A stretch of 64,000 nucleotides of DNA from Parvibaculum sp. (lineage in GTDB: Bacteria; Pseudomonadota; Alphaproteobacteria; Parvibaculales; Parvibaculaceae): the NCBI GenBank assembly GCA_031291615.1, contig JARLIS010000006.1:1-64000 (forward strand), written 5' to 3'. The notes beneath the pieces were generated by a model. The model was not told the DNA's origin. It saw only the letters and a program-made list of their open reading frames with translations, and ran no database searches. Made by a program: the position numbers and the translations under genes. How positions within the stretch are numbered: position 1 is the stretch's first letter; every line of letters starts with the position of its first letter. Shown in pieces: positions 29,187 to 37,436 of the stretch.

Positions 29187-29234
29187 TCGACGCTCATGTC
29201 CTGCACTGTCTTGTGGGCCGCGGTATCCGCGCAA

Positions 29235-29708
29235 TCAATCGGCGGCGGCGATCTTCAGTTGCTTCTCGGCTTTCAGGTCCGCCGCCGTGTTCGTCACGCG
29301 GCCATTGATCACGTCGCCGAGCGAAACGGAGCTGAGGAAGACTTGAATCTGATGGCTCAACTCTTCCCACAGGTCGTGGGTAATGCAGCGGCTGGAGGAC
29401 TGGCCGAGGCAGCCCTTGGGCGAGCCGAGCTCACAGCGCGTCGCCTTGATCGGCTCATCGACCGCGAGGATCACATCCGAGATACGGATTTCGTCGGCGA
29501 TGCGGGCCAGCAGGTAGCCGCCGCCGGGGCCGCGTACGCTTTTCACAAGGTCGCCGCGGCGCAGCTTGGCGAAAAGCTGTTCCAGATAGGACAGTGAAAT
29601 TTCCTGCCTTTCGGCGATGTCGGCGAGCGCCACGGGCTTGCCCGTGCCATGGCGGGCGAGATCGGCCATGGCCATGACGGCATAGCGCCCCTTGGTCGTG
29701 AGTTTCAT
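29235..29708 (-). CDS. iscR: Rrf2-family Fe-S regulator IscR
   Basis: 157 residues. A winged helix (about 1-65, MKLTTKGRYAVMAMADLA and LSYLEQLFAKLRRGDLVKSVRGPGGGYLLA) is followed by three cluster-ligating cysteines C92, C100 and C108 with H111 nearby, the IscR pattern. With its [2Fe-2S] cluster it represses isc/suf genes when clusters are plentiful. It is the first gene of the operon it most likely controls, with a strong ribosome site (GAGGAG eight bases upstream). Confidence 0.94.
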   Translation of the reverse strand: MKLTTKGRYAVMAMADLARHGTGKPVALADIAERQEISLSYLEQLFAKLRRGDLVKSVRGPGGGYLLARIADEIRISDVILAVDEPIKATRCELGSPKGCLGQSSSRCITHDLWEELSHQIQVFLSSVSLGDVINGRVTNTAADLKAEKQLKIAAAD

Positions 29709-29850
29709 GGAGCCAACTCCTCATCCAACCGGTCCGGCAGCGCCATATGGCGCTTCGGGGGCCAAAAGCCTTGCCTAACCGGCACAACCTCGTGTTAAGA
29801 ACGGGCACCTTCCGGCCCAAACGGGCCGAAAGGCGCGTTGCGGACCCGGT

Positions 29851-29875
29851 TATTCCGAGCGCCACAGTCAACTAT
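29851..29875 (-). promoter_or_regulatory. Putative IscR operator upstream of the suf operon
   Basis: The right half CAGTCAACTAT (29865-29875) fits exactly the half-site YAGTCRRSTAT of the E. coli type 1 IscR site. The left half keeps only CCGA at the matching place of the 25-bp frame. It lies about 145 bp upstream of iscR. A hairpin-forming stretch (CCGGCCC...GGGCCG, about 29813-29834) lies between it and the gene, in what would be the leader. Confidence 0.4.
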
Positions 29876-30001
29876 TTAGCGGTCTCCGCCTCTGATTTCC
29901 AGAGAAAAAGCCGCTAAAGGTCCATTTTAATTCCCAGATATATGCTGGGTTATTTTGCCGCAAGAGACCCTGCGGCGCGTGCAAGGTGAGACGAGAAGAG
30001 T

Positions 30002-30658
30002 ATGCCCGAAGTCATCTTCAACGGTCCCGCCGGCCGCATCGAAGGCCGCTACCACCACAGCCGCAAGGCGAACTCGCCCATCGCGCTGGTGCTGCACCCG
30101 CATCCGCAGTTCGGCGGGACGATGAACAATCCCGTCACCTACACACTGTTTCAGAACTTCGTGGCGCGGGGATTTTCGGTGCTGCGCTTCAATTTTCGCG
30201 GCGTCGGCCGCAGCCAGGGCGCCTTTGACGGCGGCATTGGCGAGCTTTCGGACGCAGCCTCGGCGCTCGACTGGCTGCAATCGCAGAATGCGGACGCCTC
30301 GCAGTGCTGGATCGGCGGCTTTTCCTTCGGCGCCTGGATCGCCATGCAGGTGCTGATGCGCAGGCCCGAGATCGAGGGCTTCATCGCCGTCTGCCCGCCC
30401 GCCAACATGTATGACTTCTCGTTCCTCGCGCCCTGCCCTTCGTCGGGCCTCATCATCAACGGCAGCGCCGATCAGGTCGCGCCGATGGCCGATGTGCAGA
30501 AGCTCGTCGACCGGCTGAAGACGCAGAAGGGCATCACCATCGAGCATTCGACCATCGAGGGCGCGAACCACTTCTTCGATGCGCATCTCGAACCGCTGGC
30601 GAAAATCTCGGGCGCCTATCTCGACAAGCGCATGGCGGCGCAGCAGCAGCGAGCTTAA
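30002..30658 (+). CDS. Alpha/beta hydrolase
   Basis: 218 residues of a small alpha/beta hydrolase family common in proteobacteria. It begins MPEVIFNGPAGRIEGRYH, has ALVLHPHPQFGGTMNN near the oxyanion position, the nucleophile elbow GGFSFGAWIAM (Ser about 118), a possible acid Asp in NGSADQVAPM and the base His in EGANHFFDAH. Its substrate is unknown. It is divergent from the suf operon and converges with the AraC gene, the two stop codons sharing a TTAA. Confidence 0.85.
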   Translation: MPEVIFNGPAGRIEGRYHHSRKANSPIALVLHPHPQFGGTMNNPVTYTLFQNFVARGFSVLRFNFRGVGRSQGAFDGGIGELSDAASALDWLQSQNADASQCWIGGFSFGAWIAMQVLMRRPEIEGFIAVCPPANMYDFSFLAPCPSSGLIINGSADQVAPMADVQKLVDRLKTQKGITIEHSTIEGANHFFDAHLEPLAKISGAYLDKRMAAQQQRA

Positions 30659-31641
30659 CGTCCGCCCAGCGCTTCAGCGCGCATGTCGGACGGCGTCACG
30701 CCATATCGCCGGCGGAAGGCCCGATTGAAGTGGGACAGGTCGTTGAAGCCTACTTCATAGGCGATGGCGCTGATCGGCTTCAGCGCGAAGCGCCGATTGA
30801 CGATCATGTCGCGGACCCGCTGAAGGCGTTTCTCGAGAACGAAAGCCGAGAAGGTCACCCCCTCGCCTTCGAGCAACTTGCGTACATAGACCGTCGAAAT
30901 TCCCTGACGATGCGCGACCTGCTCGATCGTCAAAGGTTGCGCGCCGATGTTGGCCGCGATGTCCGCCTTGACACCCCGAAGACGCGCGGCGCGCAATCCG
31001 CGCCGCCTGGCCTGATCGGCGGTATCGCCTGTTGCGCCCATCGCCAGCGCCGCCAGATCGCAGATGTGTGATGCAATCCTCTCGCTGAGTTCCGCCGAGG
31101 GCCTGCCGAGGAGATTTTGTACGGACTCGGCGTAGTTCGCCAGCAGGTGCATCGCCTGATTATCTTCAGGCACCGCCCGCTTCAACGCAAGGTCCAGGTC
31201 CACATCCGCCGAGATCAAGGCCTTACGCGGCAGTTGCACCTGTATGCAGCGCACGAGATCGCCCTTGATATGTCCGGTCGTGGCAACCTCATCGGCCAGA
31301 GTGAAATAGCCTTCGCCATTTCCGAGAACGAACTCCGCGCCGCGCTGTTCGACAAATATGCGGCCCTTGGGGAAGACCGACAAAACGACGTCGTCAGATC
31401 GCTTCGTTAGAGAACGTGTGCGCGTGAAGCGCGTTCCCGAGCACCAGGCGGTCGCAATCGCGAGGCCCGGCAAGAGCGTCGCCGCTCCATCGTTGAAGAA
31501 ATAATCTTCGGGCATCGTTTCCGTTTCATAGGAAAGAATGCTCCTGCCCACGGCCTCGCCGAAAATGCCGGCCCGTTCCTTCTCCGGCAATTCCTCGCTG
31601 GAGAAGCGCAGGACAAAGGGAGGATCTTCGCTTTCGGCCAT
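30655..31641 (-). CDS. AraC-family transcriptional regulator
   Basis: 328 residues: an AraC_binding_2-like N-terminal sensing domain (about 1-190, with FFNDGAATLLPGLAIATAWC and LGNGEGYFTLADEVATTGHI) and a C-terminal pair of helix-turn-helix motifs (about 220-325: IEQVAHRQGISTVYVRKLLEGEG and ISAIAYEVGFNDLSHFNRAFRRRYGVTPSDMR). Ligand unknown. Its start overlaps the stop of the small upstream ORF (TAATG), and the divergent autotransporter is an obvious candidate target, together with itself. Confidence 0.9.
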   Translation of the reverse strand: MAESEDPPFVLRFSSEELPEKERAGIFGEAVGRSILSYETETMPEDYFFNDGAATLLPGLAIATAWCSGTRFTRTRSLTKRSDDVVLSVFPKGRIFVEQRGAEFVLGNGEGYFTLADEVATTGHIKGDLVRCIQVQLPRKALISADVDLDLALKRAVPEDNQAMHLLANYAESVQNLLGRPSAELSERIASHICDLAALAMGATGDTADQARRRGLRAARLRGVKADIAANIGAQPLTIEQVAHRQGISTVYVRKLLEGEGVTFSAFVLEKRLQRVRDMIVNRRFALKPISAIAYEVGFNDLSHFNRAFRRRYGVTPSDMRAEALGGR

Positions 31642-31841
31642 TACGATTTACTCTGCTCACGGAGATGCATGAAATAACGGCCCGAAATCAGCGTTTCATA
31701 ATATCCGGTAAATCCTTGACCAACAAGGCCGACTGCGCCAGCTCGCAATTGCCGCGCTTCGGTATCACCCAGGCCCAGCGCTTTTATCAAATACGCCAAG
31801 AGGGCCTGCGAACCTCCCACTAGTTTCCCGCTTGCCGACAT
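31641..31841 (-). CDS. Small hypothetical protein coupled to the AraC gene
   Basis: A 66-residue frame beginning MSASGKLVGGSQALLAYLIKALG and ending in SGRYFMHLREQSKS. Its TAA stop shares a base with the AraC start codon (TAATG), the arrangement of translational coupling. The ribosome site is weak, no family is recognised, and there is neither a signal peptide nor a clear membrane helix. It may be a real small protein or a leader ORF that tunes AraC translation. Confidence 0.5.
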   Translation of the reverse strand: MSASGKLVGGSQALLAYLIKALGLGDTEARQLRAGAVGLVGQGFTGYYETLISGRYFMHLREQSKS

Positions 31842-31880
31842 GAGGCGGATTCGCCGCTCGGGCAACCAGGGACTAGCATC

Positions 31881-33941
31881 GTGTTTTCAACCCGCAACAA
31901 GGGGCGCTCGGCGCTCGGAACTTCGTCGAGCTTGCGCCGCCAGCTCCTGTCGTCAACCGCCGTCGCGCTTGCCGCGCTGACGCTGGCGGGATCGGGCAAC
32001 GCCCAGGCGGTCGAAGGTTCACTAAAGCCGCTCGGCACACTGAATACCGTCGACTATTCATCCACCGGCAACGCCGTGTCGAACAACGGCACGGTCGTCG
32101 GATTTTCCTATATCGACACCACCGACTGGCACGCCTTCTACTGGACGGCGGCATCGGGAATGGTCGACATGGGCACGCTGACCGGGACGGGAAAATCGGT
32201 CGCGCTGGGCCTGAGCGCCGATGGCGATGTCATTGTCGGATGGAGCACTGTGCAGGGCGGCGCCCTTCGCGCCTTTCGCTGGACTCAGCCCGGCGGGATG
32301 GTCGAGCTTGGCACTCTATGGTCGGACAGCACGGCCTTCTCTGCGGCCACGGACACAAGCGGCGATGGCTCCGTCATAGCGGGCTACAGCTCGATAGACG
32401 CCAACACCTATCATGCATTTCGCTGGACGCAGTCCGGCGGCATGGTGGATATCGGGACGATTGGCAACATTGCCGGCAACTCCGTCACTTCGGCGATCAG
32501 CAAAGACGGCATGGCCATTACCGGCTATAGCGACGTCGCAGGCGGCCAGAGCCACGCCTATTACTGGACGCAATCCGGCGGCATGGTGGACCTCGGCACC
32601 ATCGGCAATTTTGCCGGAAAGTCCTACGGCCTGGGTATCAGCGGCGACGGGACGACGGTCGTCGGCTACAGCCAGCTTGCCGGATCACTCGATCACGCTT
32701 TCAGGTGGACGCAAGGCGACGGATTGGTCGATCTGGGTTCGATCAACAATGGCGGCGGCAAATCATATGCCTATGCGACAAACGAAACCGGCTCGGTGAT
32801 CGTGGGGCGCGGCTATATCAATGGCAATCAGGGCCGCGGCTTCCGCTGGACCGCCGCAACGGGAATGGTAGACCTGAACACCCTGCTCACCGATGCGGGT
32901 GTGGATATGACCGGCATCAGGGTCATTACAGCCAACGGCATATCGCAGAGCGGCGAATTCATCACCGGCAATGTGCTGGTGGCGAATTCGATCGTCGATC
33001 AGGCCTATCTCATTCGATATGTGGACGCGGCGGTTGCGGGCATCACCTCGGCGGATTCCGTGCAGGGTTCGGTCGATGGTCTTGCCGATGCGAAAGCGGG
33101 CGTCGCGGCACAGATGCAAGGTTTCGCGGCGCAGCTTCTGGGCGCCGATACGGCCATCGGCGCGGGCAATGAGGTGGGTGCGTTCGGTTCCGTCGGATCG
33201 GCGGCCGGCGGCGTTTCCGGCAAGGTCGGCCTCGGGAACGGCGTTTCACTCATCGGCGGTCTTTCCATCAATGAGGAAACTTTCAAGGACGTCCGCATGC
33301 GCCACACCGGCATGGCGGCGCTTGGACTGCGCTATGTCTATTCGGACGGCGGCGCGGCTCATCCCTTTGTCGAAGCGGGCGGCTGGATTGCGCCGAACGG
33401 CTCCTTCACTTTCTCGCGCCGATATGCGAACGGCGCAGGCCAGGCAAACGGTACGGGCTCTGCCGACGGATCGCTGAGCTACCTCTATGCCAAAGCGGGC
33501 GCCGCCTATGATCTGACGACCGATGACGAGGCCGTCCTCGCAGCGGAGCTGGGCCAGTCGCGCTTCCACACGGATGCCTATTCAGAAACGGCGACGCCGG
33601 GAAATCCCTTCAACGCCGATGTCTCGTCGGGAACGTCAAAGCTTTCGGTTGCCAAGATCGAGGCGAAGCTCACGCATGAATTCACGCCGAAGATCGACAC
33701 GACGTTGCGCGTTGCCGCCGCACATGGCTTTTCAGCGTCGAGCGATGTGACGGCGGTTGTGGCCGGCTTCGGGACAATTGCGGCACGGGCGGAAAACCAG
33801 AACTGGGCCGAATACGGACTGCGCGCCGGCTACAAGATTGCCGCGGGTACGACCGTCAACCTGTTCGCCAATGGCGTTTCCGGCAATGGCGGCATTCACA
33901 CCGAAAACCATTTCGGCATCGATCTCAAATTCGATCTCTGA
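31881..33941 (+). CDS. HAF-repeat autotransporter
   Basis: 686 residues starting with GTG. A signal peptide with long basic N-region (RRQLLSSTAVALAALTLAGSGNAQA) is followed by six HAF-type repeats of about 47 residues (about 45-345), each ending like HAFRWTQSGGMVDIGTIG. The repeats probably form a propeller. A linker (about 375-420) leads to an autotransporter beta-barrel (about 420-686, ending HFGIDLKFDL). The passenger is expected on the cell surface, in adhesion or binding. The neighbouring AraC regulator is divergent, with only about 40 bp between the coding regions of the small ORF and this gene. Confidence 0.85.
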   Translation: MFSTRNKGRSALGTSSSLRRQLLSSTAVALAALTLAGSGNAQAVEGSLKPLGTLNTVDYSSTGNAVSNNGTVVGFSYIDTTDWHAFYWTAASGMVDMGTLTGTGKSVALGLSADGDVIVGWSTVQGGALRAFRWTQPGGMVELGTLWSDSTAFSAATDTSGDGSVIAGYSSIDANTYHAFRWTQSGGMVDIGTIGNIAGNSVTSAISKDGMAITGYSDVAGGQSHAYYWTQSGGMVDLGTIGNFAGKSYGLGISGDGTTVVGYSQLAGSLDHAFRWTQGDGLVDLGSINNGGGKSYAYATNETGSVIVGRGYINGNQGRGFRWTAATGMVDLNTLLTDAGVDMTGIRVITANGISQSGEFITGNVLVANSIVDQAYLIRYVDAAVAGITSADSVQGSVDGLADAKAGVAAQMQGFAAQLLGADTAIGAGNEVGAFGSVGSAAGGVSGKVGLGNGVSLIGGLSINEETFKDVRMRHTGMAALGLRYVYSDGGAAHPFVEAGGWIAPNGSFTFSRRYANGAGQANGTGSADGSLSYLYAKAGAAYDLTTDDEAVLAAELGQSRFHTDAYSETATPGNPFNADVSSGTSKLSVAKIEAKLTHEFTPKIDTTLRVAAAHGFSASSDVTAVVAGFGTIAARAENQNWAEYGLRAGYKIAAGTTVNLFANGVSGNGGIHTENHFGIDLKFDL

Positions 33942-33944
33942 CGG

Positions 33945-35051
33945 CTAAGGGCGGGCGGCTTCATGAAGTTGTCCGCCCGTCATCGGCGCGGGCACGCCGG
34001 TCGTCGACGGCAGGCTGAGGGGCAGGCCCTTCAACGAGCGGACGGCGAGATAGGCGAAGGCTTCGGCCTCGACGTCGTCGCCGCGCCAGCCGACATCTTC
34101 CGCCGGCAGCACGCCACCTTGAAGGCGCTTAGACAGCATCGCCATCAGCGTCGGGTTCCGCCTGCCGCCGCCGCAGACGATGAAGCGCGAGGGCATGCCG
34201 GGAATATGCGCAAGGCCACGCGCAATCGCTTCAACGGTGAAGGCGGTGAGCGTCGCCGCGCCGTCCGGCGGAGAGAGATGCTCGACGGGCGCCGGCGAAA
34301 AAGAAAAGCGGTCGAGAGATTTCGGCGGCGGCAGGTCGAAGAAGGGATTGTCCATCAGCTTTTCGAGCGCATCGACATCGACCTCGCCTTCGGCGGCAAG
34401 CGCGCCGTCGAGATCAACGGGAATGTCGGTGTGACGATGGGCCCAGTCGTCGATCAATGCGTTGCCGGGTCCGGTGTCGAAGGCGATCAGCGACCCGTCG
34501 AGGCCCACATAAGTCACATTGCCGACGCCGCCTATGTTGATGATGGCGACGGGCTCTTTGACGCCGAGGCTTTTCACCAGCGCCTGATGATAGAGCGGCA
34601 CAAGCGGCGCGCCGTGCCCGCCCGCCGCCACATCGGCACTGCGGAAATCGTTCACCACGTCGATGCCGGTGAGGCGGGCAAGCTCCGCGCCCATGCCGAT
34701 CTGGACCGTGCGGCGGCGATCGGGCTGGTGCAGCACGGTCTGGCCGTGAAAGCCGATGACGTCGATATCGGCGGGGGTGAGCTTCGCCTGTTTCAGGAGC
34801 GCGCGAACGGCCTGGGCATGGGCGAGCGTGAGCAGCCGCTCAGCCTCAGCCACGGCCTCGGGCATAGGCTCTCCGGGCAGCCATCCCTTCGAAACTTCAA
34901 GCGCCGCTCGAAGCACAGCCCGTTCCTCCGGCGTATAGGGGACCGCGAGCGAAGGGCCCGGACGGACGGCATCCTCGCCATCCGTCTCGATTATCGCGGC
35001 GTCGACACCGTCGAGCGAGGTGCCGCTCATCAGACCCAGGGCGCGGAACAT
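33945..35051 (-). CDS. anmK: Anhydro-N-acetylmuramic acid kinase
   Basis: 368 residues. The N-terminal ALGLMSGTSLDGVDAAI is diagnostic for AnmK, followed by IGFHGQTVLHQP, VNDFRSADVAAGGHGAPLVP and INIGGVGNVTYVG, and FIVCGGGRRNPTLM. The enzyme opens and phosphorylates 1,6-anhydro-MurNAc in recycling of cell-wall fragments. It is divergent from tyrS, an arrangement shared by many alphaproteobacteria, and ends three bases from the autotransporter stop. Confidence 0.95.
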   Translation of the reverse strand: MFRALGLMSGTSLDGVDAAIIETDGEDAVRPGPSLAVPYTPEERAVLRAALEVSKGWLPGEPMPEAVAEAERLLTLAHAQAVRALLKQAKLTPADIDVIGFHGQTVLHQPDRRRTVQIGMGAELARLTGIDVVNDFRSADVAAGGHGAPLVPLYHQALVKSLGVKEPVAIINIGGVGNVTYVGLDGSLIAFDTGPGNALIDDWAHRHTDIPVDLDGALAAEGEVDVDALEKLMDNPFFDLPPPKSLDRFSFSPAPVEHLSPPDGAATLTAFTVEAIARGLAHIPGMPSRFIVCGGGRRNPTLMAMLSKRLQGGVLPAEDVGWRGDDVEAEAFAYLAVRSLKGLPLSLPSTTGVPAPMTGGQLHEAARP

Positions 35052-35135
35052 GAGGAATCGTCCGTTTTTCGCTTCGTCAAAGCGTGATACACCAGCCGCG
35101 AGCCCGTGACCATTTACAGGGCGTCTTAATTCTCA

Positions 35136-35185
35136 TTCGTCATGGCCCGGCCTGTCCGGGCCATCCCCGTCTTTCTCCCCCGATT
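35136..35185. repeat. Palindromic intergenic repeat, unit C in reverse orientation
   Basis: GTCATGGCCCGGCCTGTCCGGGCCATCCCCGTCTTT, here split for length as GTCATGGCCCGG and CCGGGCCATCCC arms around a CCTGT loop, is the reverse complement of unit C found at 240 and 5687. It lies in the 217-bp tyrS/anmK divergent region. Confidence 0.75.
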
Positions 35186-35268
35186 TCCGGCGCAAAGACG
35201 TGGATGCCCCGCATGAAGCGCGGCATGGCGCATCGAGAGGCGAGCGCGCCGTCAAAATCGAGACTGAT

Positions 35269-36522
35269 ATGACCGCCTATAAATCCGACTTCCTGCGCGA
35301 GCTGACCGCCCGCGGCTTCATCCACCAGATCTCCGATCCGGAGGCGCTGGATGCCTATGCGGCGAAGGAAACGGTAACGGCCTATATCGGCTTCGACTGC
35401 ACGGGGCCGAGCCTCCATGTCGGGCACCTGATGGGCATCATGATGCTGCGCCGTCTCCAGCAGGCGGGCCACAAGCCGATCGTGCTGATGGGCGGCGGCA
35501 CAACGAAGGTCGGCGACCCGTCCGGCAAGGACGAGGCGCGCCAGCTTCTGACCGATGCGCAGATCGCCGCCAACATGGCCTCGATCAAGACGGCCTTCAC
35601 GCGGTTCCTGACATTCGGCAACGGCAAGACCGACGCCGTGATGGTCAACAACGCCGAGTGGCTGGACAAACTCGAATACATCGCCTTCCTGCGCGACTAT
35701 GGGCGGCATTTCTCGGTCAACCGGATGCTGTCCTTCGACAGCGTGAAGCTCCGGCTTGAGCGCGAGCAGCCGCTGTCCTTCCTCGAATTCAACTACATGA
35801 TCCTGCAAGCCTATGACTTCGTGGAACTGGCGAAGCGCTATGGCTGCCGGTTGCAGATGGGCGGCTCGGACCAGTGGGGCAATATCGTCAACGGCATCGA
35901 GTTGGGACGCCGCGCGGCGAGCCTCGACCTTTTTGCCGTCACCTGCCCGCTCATCACGACCTCGTCGGGCGCGAAGATGGGCAAGACGGCGGCGGGCGCA
36001 GTCTGGCTCAACGCCGACATGCGTTCGCCCTTCGACTACTGGCAGTTCTGGCGCAACACGGAAGACGCCGATGTGGGGCGCTTTCTCCGCCTCTTCACCG
36101 AGCTGCCGCTCGACGAGATCGCACGGCTGGAAAAGCTGCCGGGCGCGGAATTGAACGAGGCGAAGAAAGTGCTCGCCACAGAAGCGACGGCGATGCTCCA
36201 CGGCCGAGAGGAAGCGGAGCGCGCGGCGGGAGCGGCGAAGGCCGCCTTCGAGCAGGGCACCATCAGCGCCGACATGCCGACGGTCGAGATTGCGGCCTTC
36301 GAGCTTGAAGGCGGCATGGGCGTTCTCAACGCGCTTGTCACGGCGAACCTCGTCGCCTCGACCAGCGATGCGCGGCGGCAGATCAAAGGGGGCGCTGTGC
36401 GCGTCAACGACGAGCCTGTGTCCGACGAACGGCTGACGCTGACGACGGCCAACGTCGTGGACGGCGTCGTCAAGCTGTCGCTCGGCAAGAAGAAGCATGT
36501 GCTGCTGAAGCCGAAGGGGTAG
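35269..36522 (+). CDS. tyrS: Tyrosyl-tRNA synthetase
   Basis: 417 residues, class I synthetase. HIGH-type motif HVGHLMG (about 50-56), tyrosine pocket [10 protein letters not shown] and [21 protein letters not shown]-type motif AKMGKTAAG (about 234-242), and an S4-like RNA-binding C-terminus ([22 protein letters not shown]). The start at 35269 gives the usual [12 protein letters not shown]; the longer open frame includes repeat-derived sequence. Converges with the FkbM gene. Confidence 0.95.
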   Translation: MTAYKSDFLRELTARGFIHQISDPEALDAYAAKETVTAYIGFDCTGPSLHVGHLMGIMMLRRLQQAGHKPIVLMGGGTTKVGDPSGKDEARQLLTDAQIAANMASIKTAFTRFLTFGNGKTDAVMVNNAEWLDKLEYIAFLRDYGRHFSVNRMLSFDSVKLRLEREQPLSFLEFNYMILQAYDFVELAKRYGCRLQMGGSDQWGNIVNGIELGRRAASLDLFAVTCPLITTSSGAKMGKTAAGAVWLNADMRSPFDYWQFWRNTEDADVGRFLRLFTELPLDEIARLEKLPGAELNEAKKVLATEATAMLHGREEAERAAGAAKAAFEQGTISADMPTVEIAAFELEGGMGVLNALVTANLVASTSDARRQIKGGAVRVNDEPVSDERLTLTTANVVDGVVKLSLGKKKHVLLKPKG

Positions 36523-36557
36523 CGCCCCTTCGCGGCTGCACATTCACGGGCTGCGTC

Positions 36558-37268
36558 TCAACGAATAAAAAAGCCGTCCGCTTCGAGGAGTTCCGACGTT
36601 TCGGGATCGCGCGAGCCGTTGGAGATTCCGAACAGCTTGAAGCCGAACGACGACATGAGCGCGACCATTTCATCCATCAAGGCGGCGCCGTCATACATGG
36701 GCACGAGATTCATCTCGGCTTGCACGGCGACGATGCGGTCCATGATGCCGGTCGAGCCTTTGATCACCTCGCGCTCGAAGCCTTGCGTGTCGATCTTGAG
36801 ATAGAAGCGGTCGTCGGGGCTGCTATATCGGCCTGCCACCTCGTCCAGCCGCTTCAGAGGCGCATCCACCTTGCCGGTGCTCGACGTGCCGGGAAACGCC
36901 TTCAGATTGCGTTCCGTGCTCTCGCGGATGGAGGAAGACGGTGAAAATTCGGACGCGTTGACCTGCACGACGCCGTCGGCCTCGCCAATCGCCATGCGCT
37001 CGGCAACCGTCCAGACCGGATAGCGCGCGGCATTGCGGCGCAAGCGATCATAGGCTCCCGGCAGAGGCTCGAACGAGACGATCCGGCGGGAACTTTCCCG
37101 CTTCAATATGTCGAGCGCAAACTGGCCCTCATTCGCCCCGACATCGAGAACCAGACTCGACCGCGACAAATCCATGAGGCGAAAGGCGAGAGCGACTGCG
37201 CTTTCCGACTTGCGAATGCGCTGTAGATCGAAGCCGCGCAGCCAGGCGAGTTTACGCCGAAGCCCCAT
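36558..37268 (-). CDS. FkbM-family methyltransferase
   Basis: 236 residues. SAM-binding motif I is SLVLDVGANEGQFALDIL (about 38-55), with IVSFEPLPGAYDRLRRNA, KIDTQGFEREVIKGS and VAVQAEMNLVPMYDG following in FkbM order. These enzymes O-methylate sugars, lipids or polyketides; no glycan cluster surrounds it, so the target is unknown. The start at 37268 is set by GGGGGAAAGAAC immediately upstream. Confidence 0.87.
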   Translation of the reverse strand: MGLRRKLAWLRGFDLQRIRKSESAVALAFRLMDLSRSSLVLDVGANEGQFALDILKRESSRRIVSFEPLPGAYDRLRRNAARYPVWTVAERMAIGEADGVVQVNASEFSPSSSIRESTERNLKAFPGTSSTGKVDAPLKRLDEVAGRYSSPDDRFYLKIDTQGFEREVIKGSTGIMDRIVAVQAEMNLVPMYDGAALMDEMVALMSSFGFKLFGISNGSRDPETSELLEADGFFIR

Positions 37269-37356
37269 GTTCTTTCCCCCATATCCAAGATGGCCCGTAG
37301 CTGTAGATAGCATAAATTCTTCGCCTGGAAGCCAACAGACGAAGCGGCGCGGCCAG

Positions 37357-37392
37357 CAAAAAGGCCCTCGCCGGCTTGCCGGGAGGGCCTTC
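37357..37392 (-). terminator. Terminator of the ferritin-like gene
   Basis: On the minus strand AAGGCCCTC / GAGGGCCTT (with inner CCGG...CCGG pairing) is followed by TTTTTGC. It separates the di-iron protein from the FkbM gene. Confidence 0.8.
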
Positions 37393-37436
37393 TGTTGCGT
37401 AGCCCGTTTAGGCGGGGGCCTGGTGATCGGCGCGCG

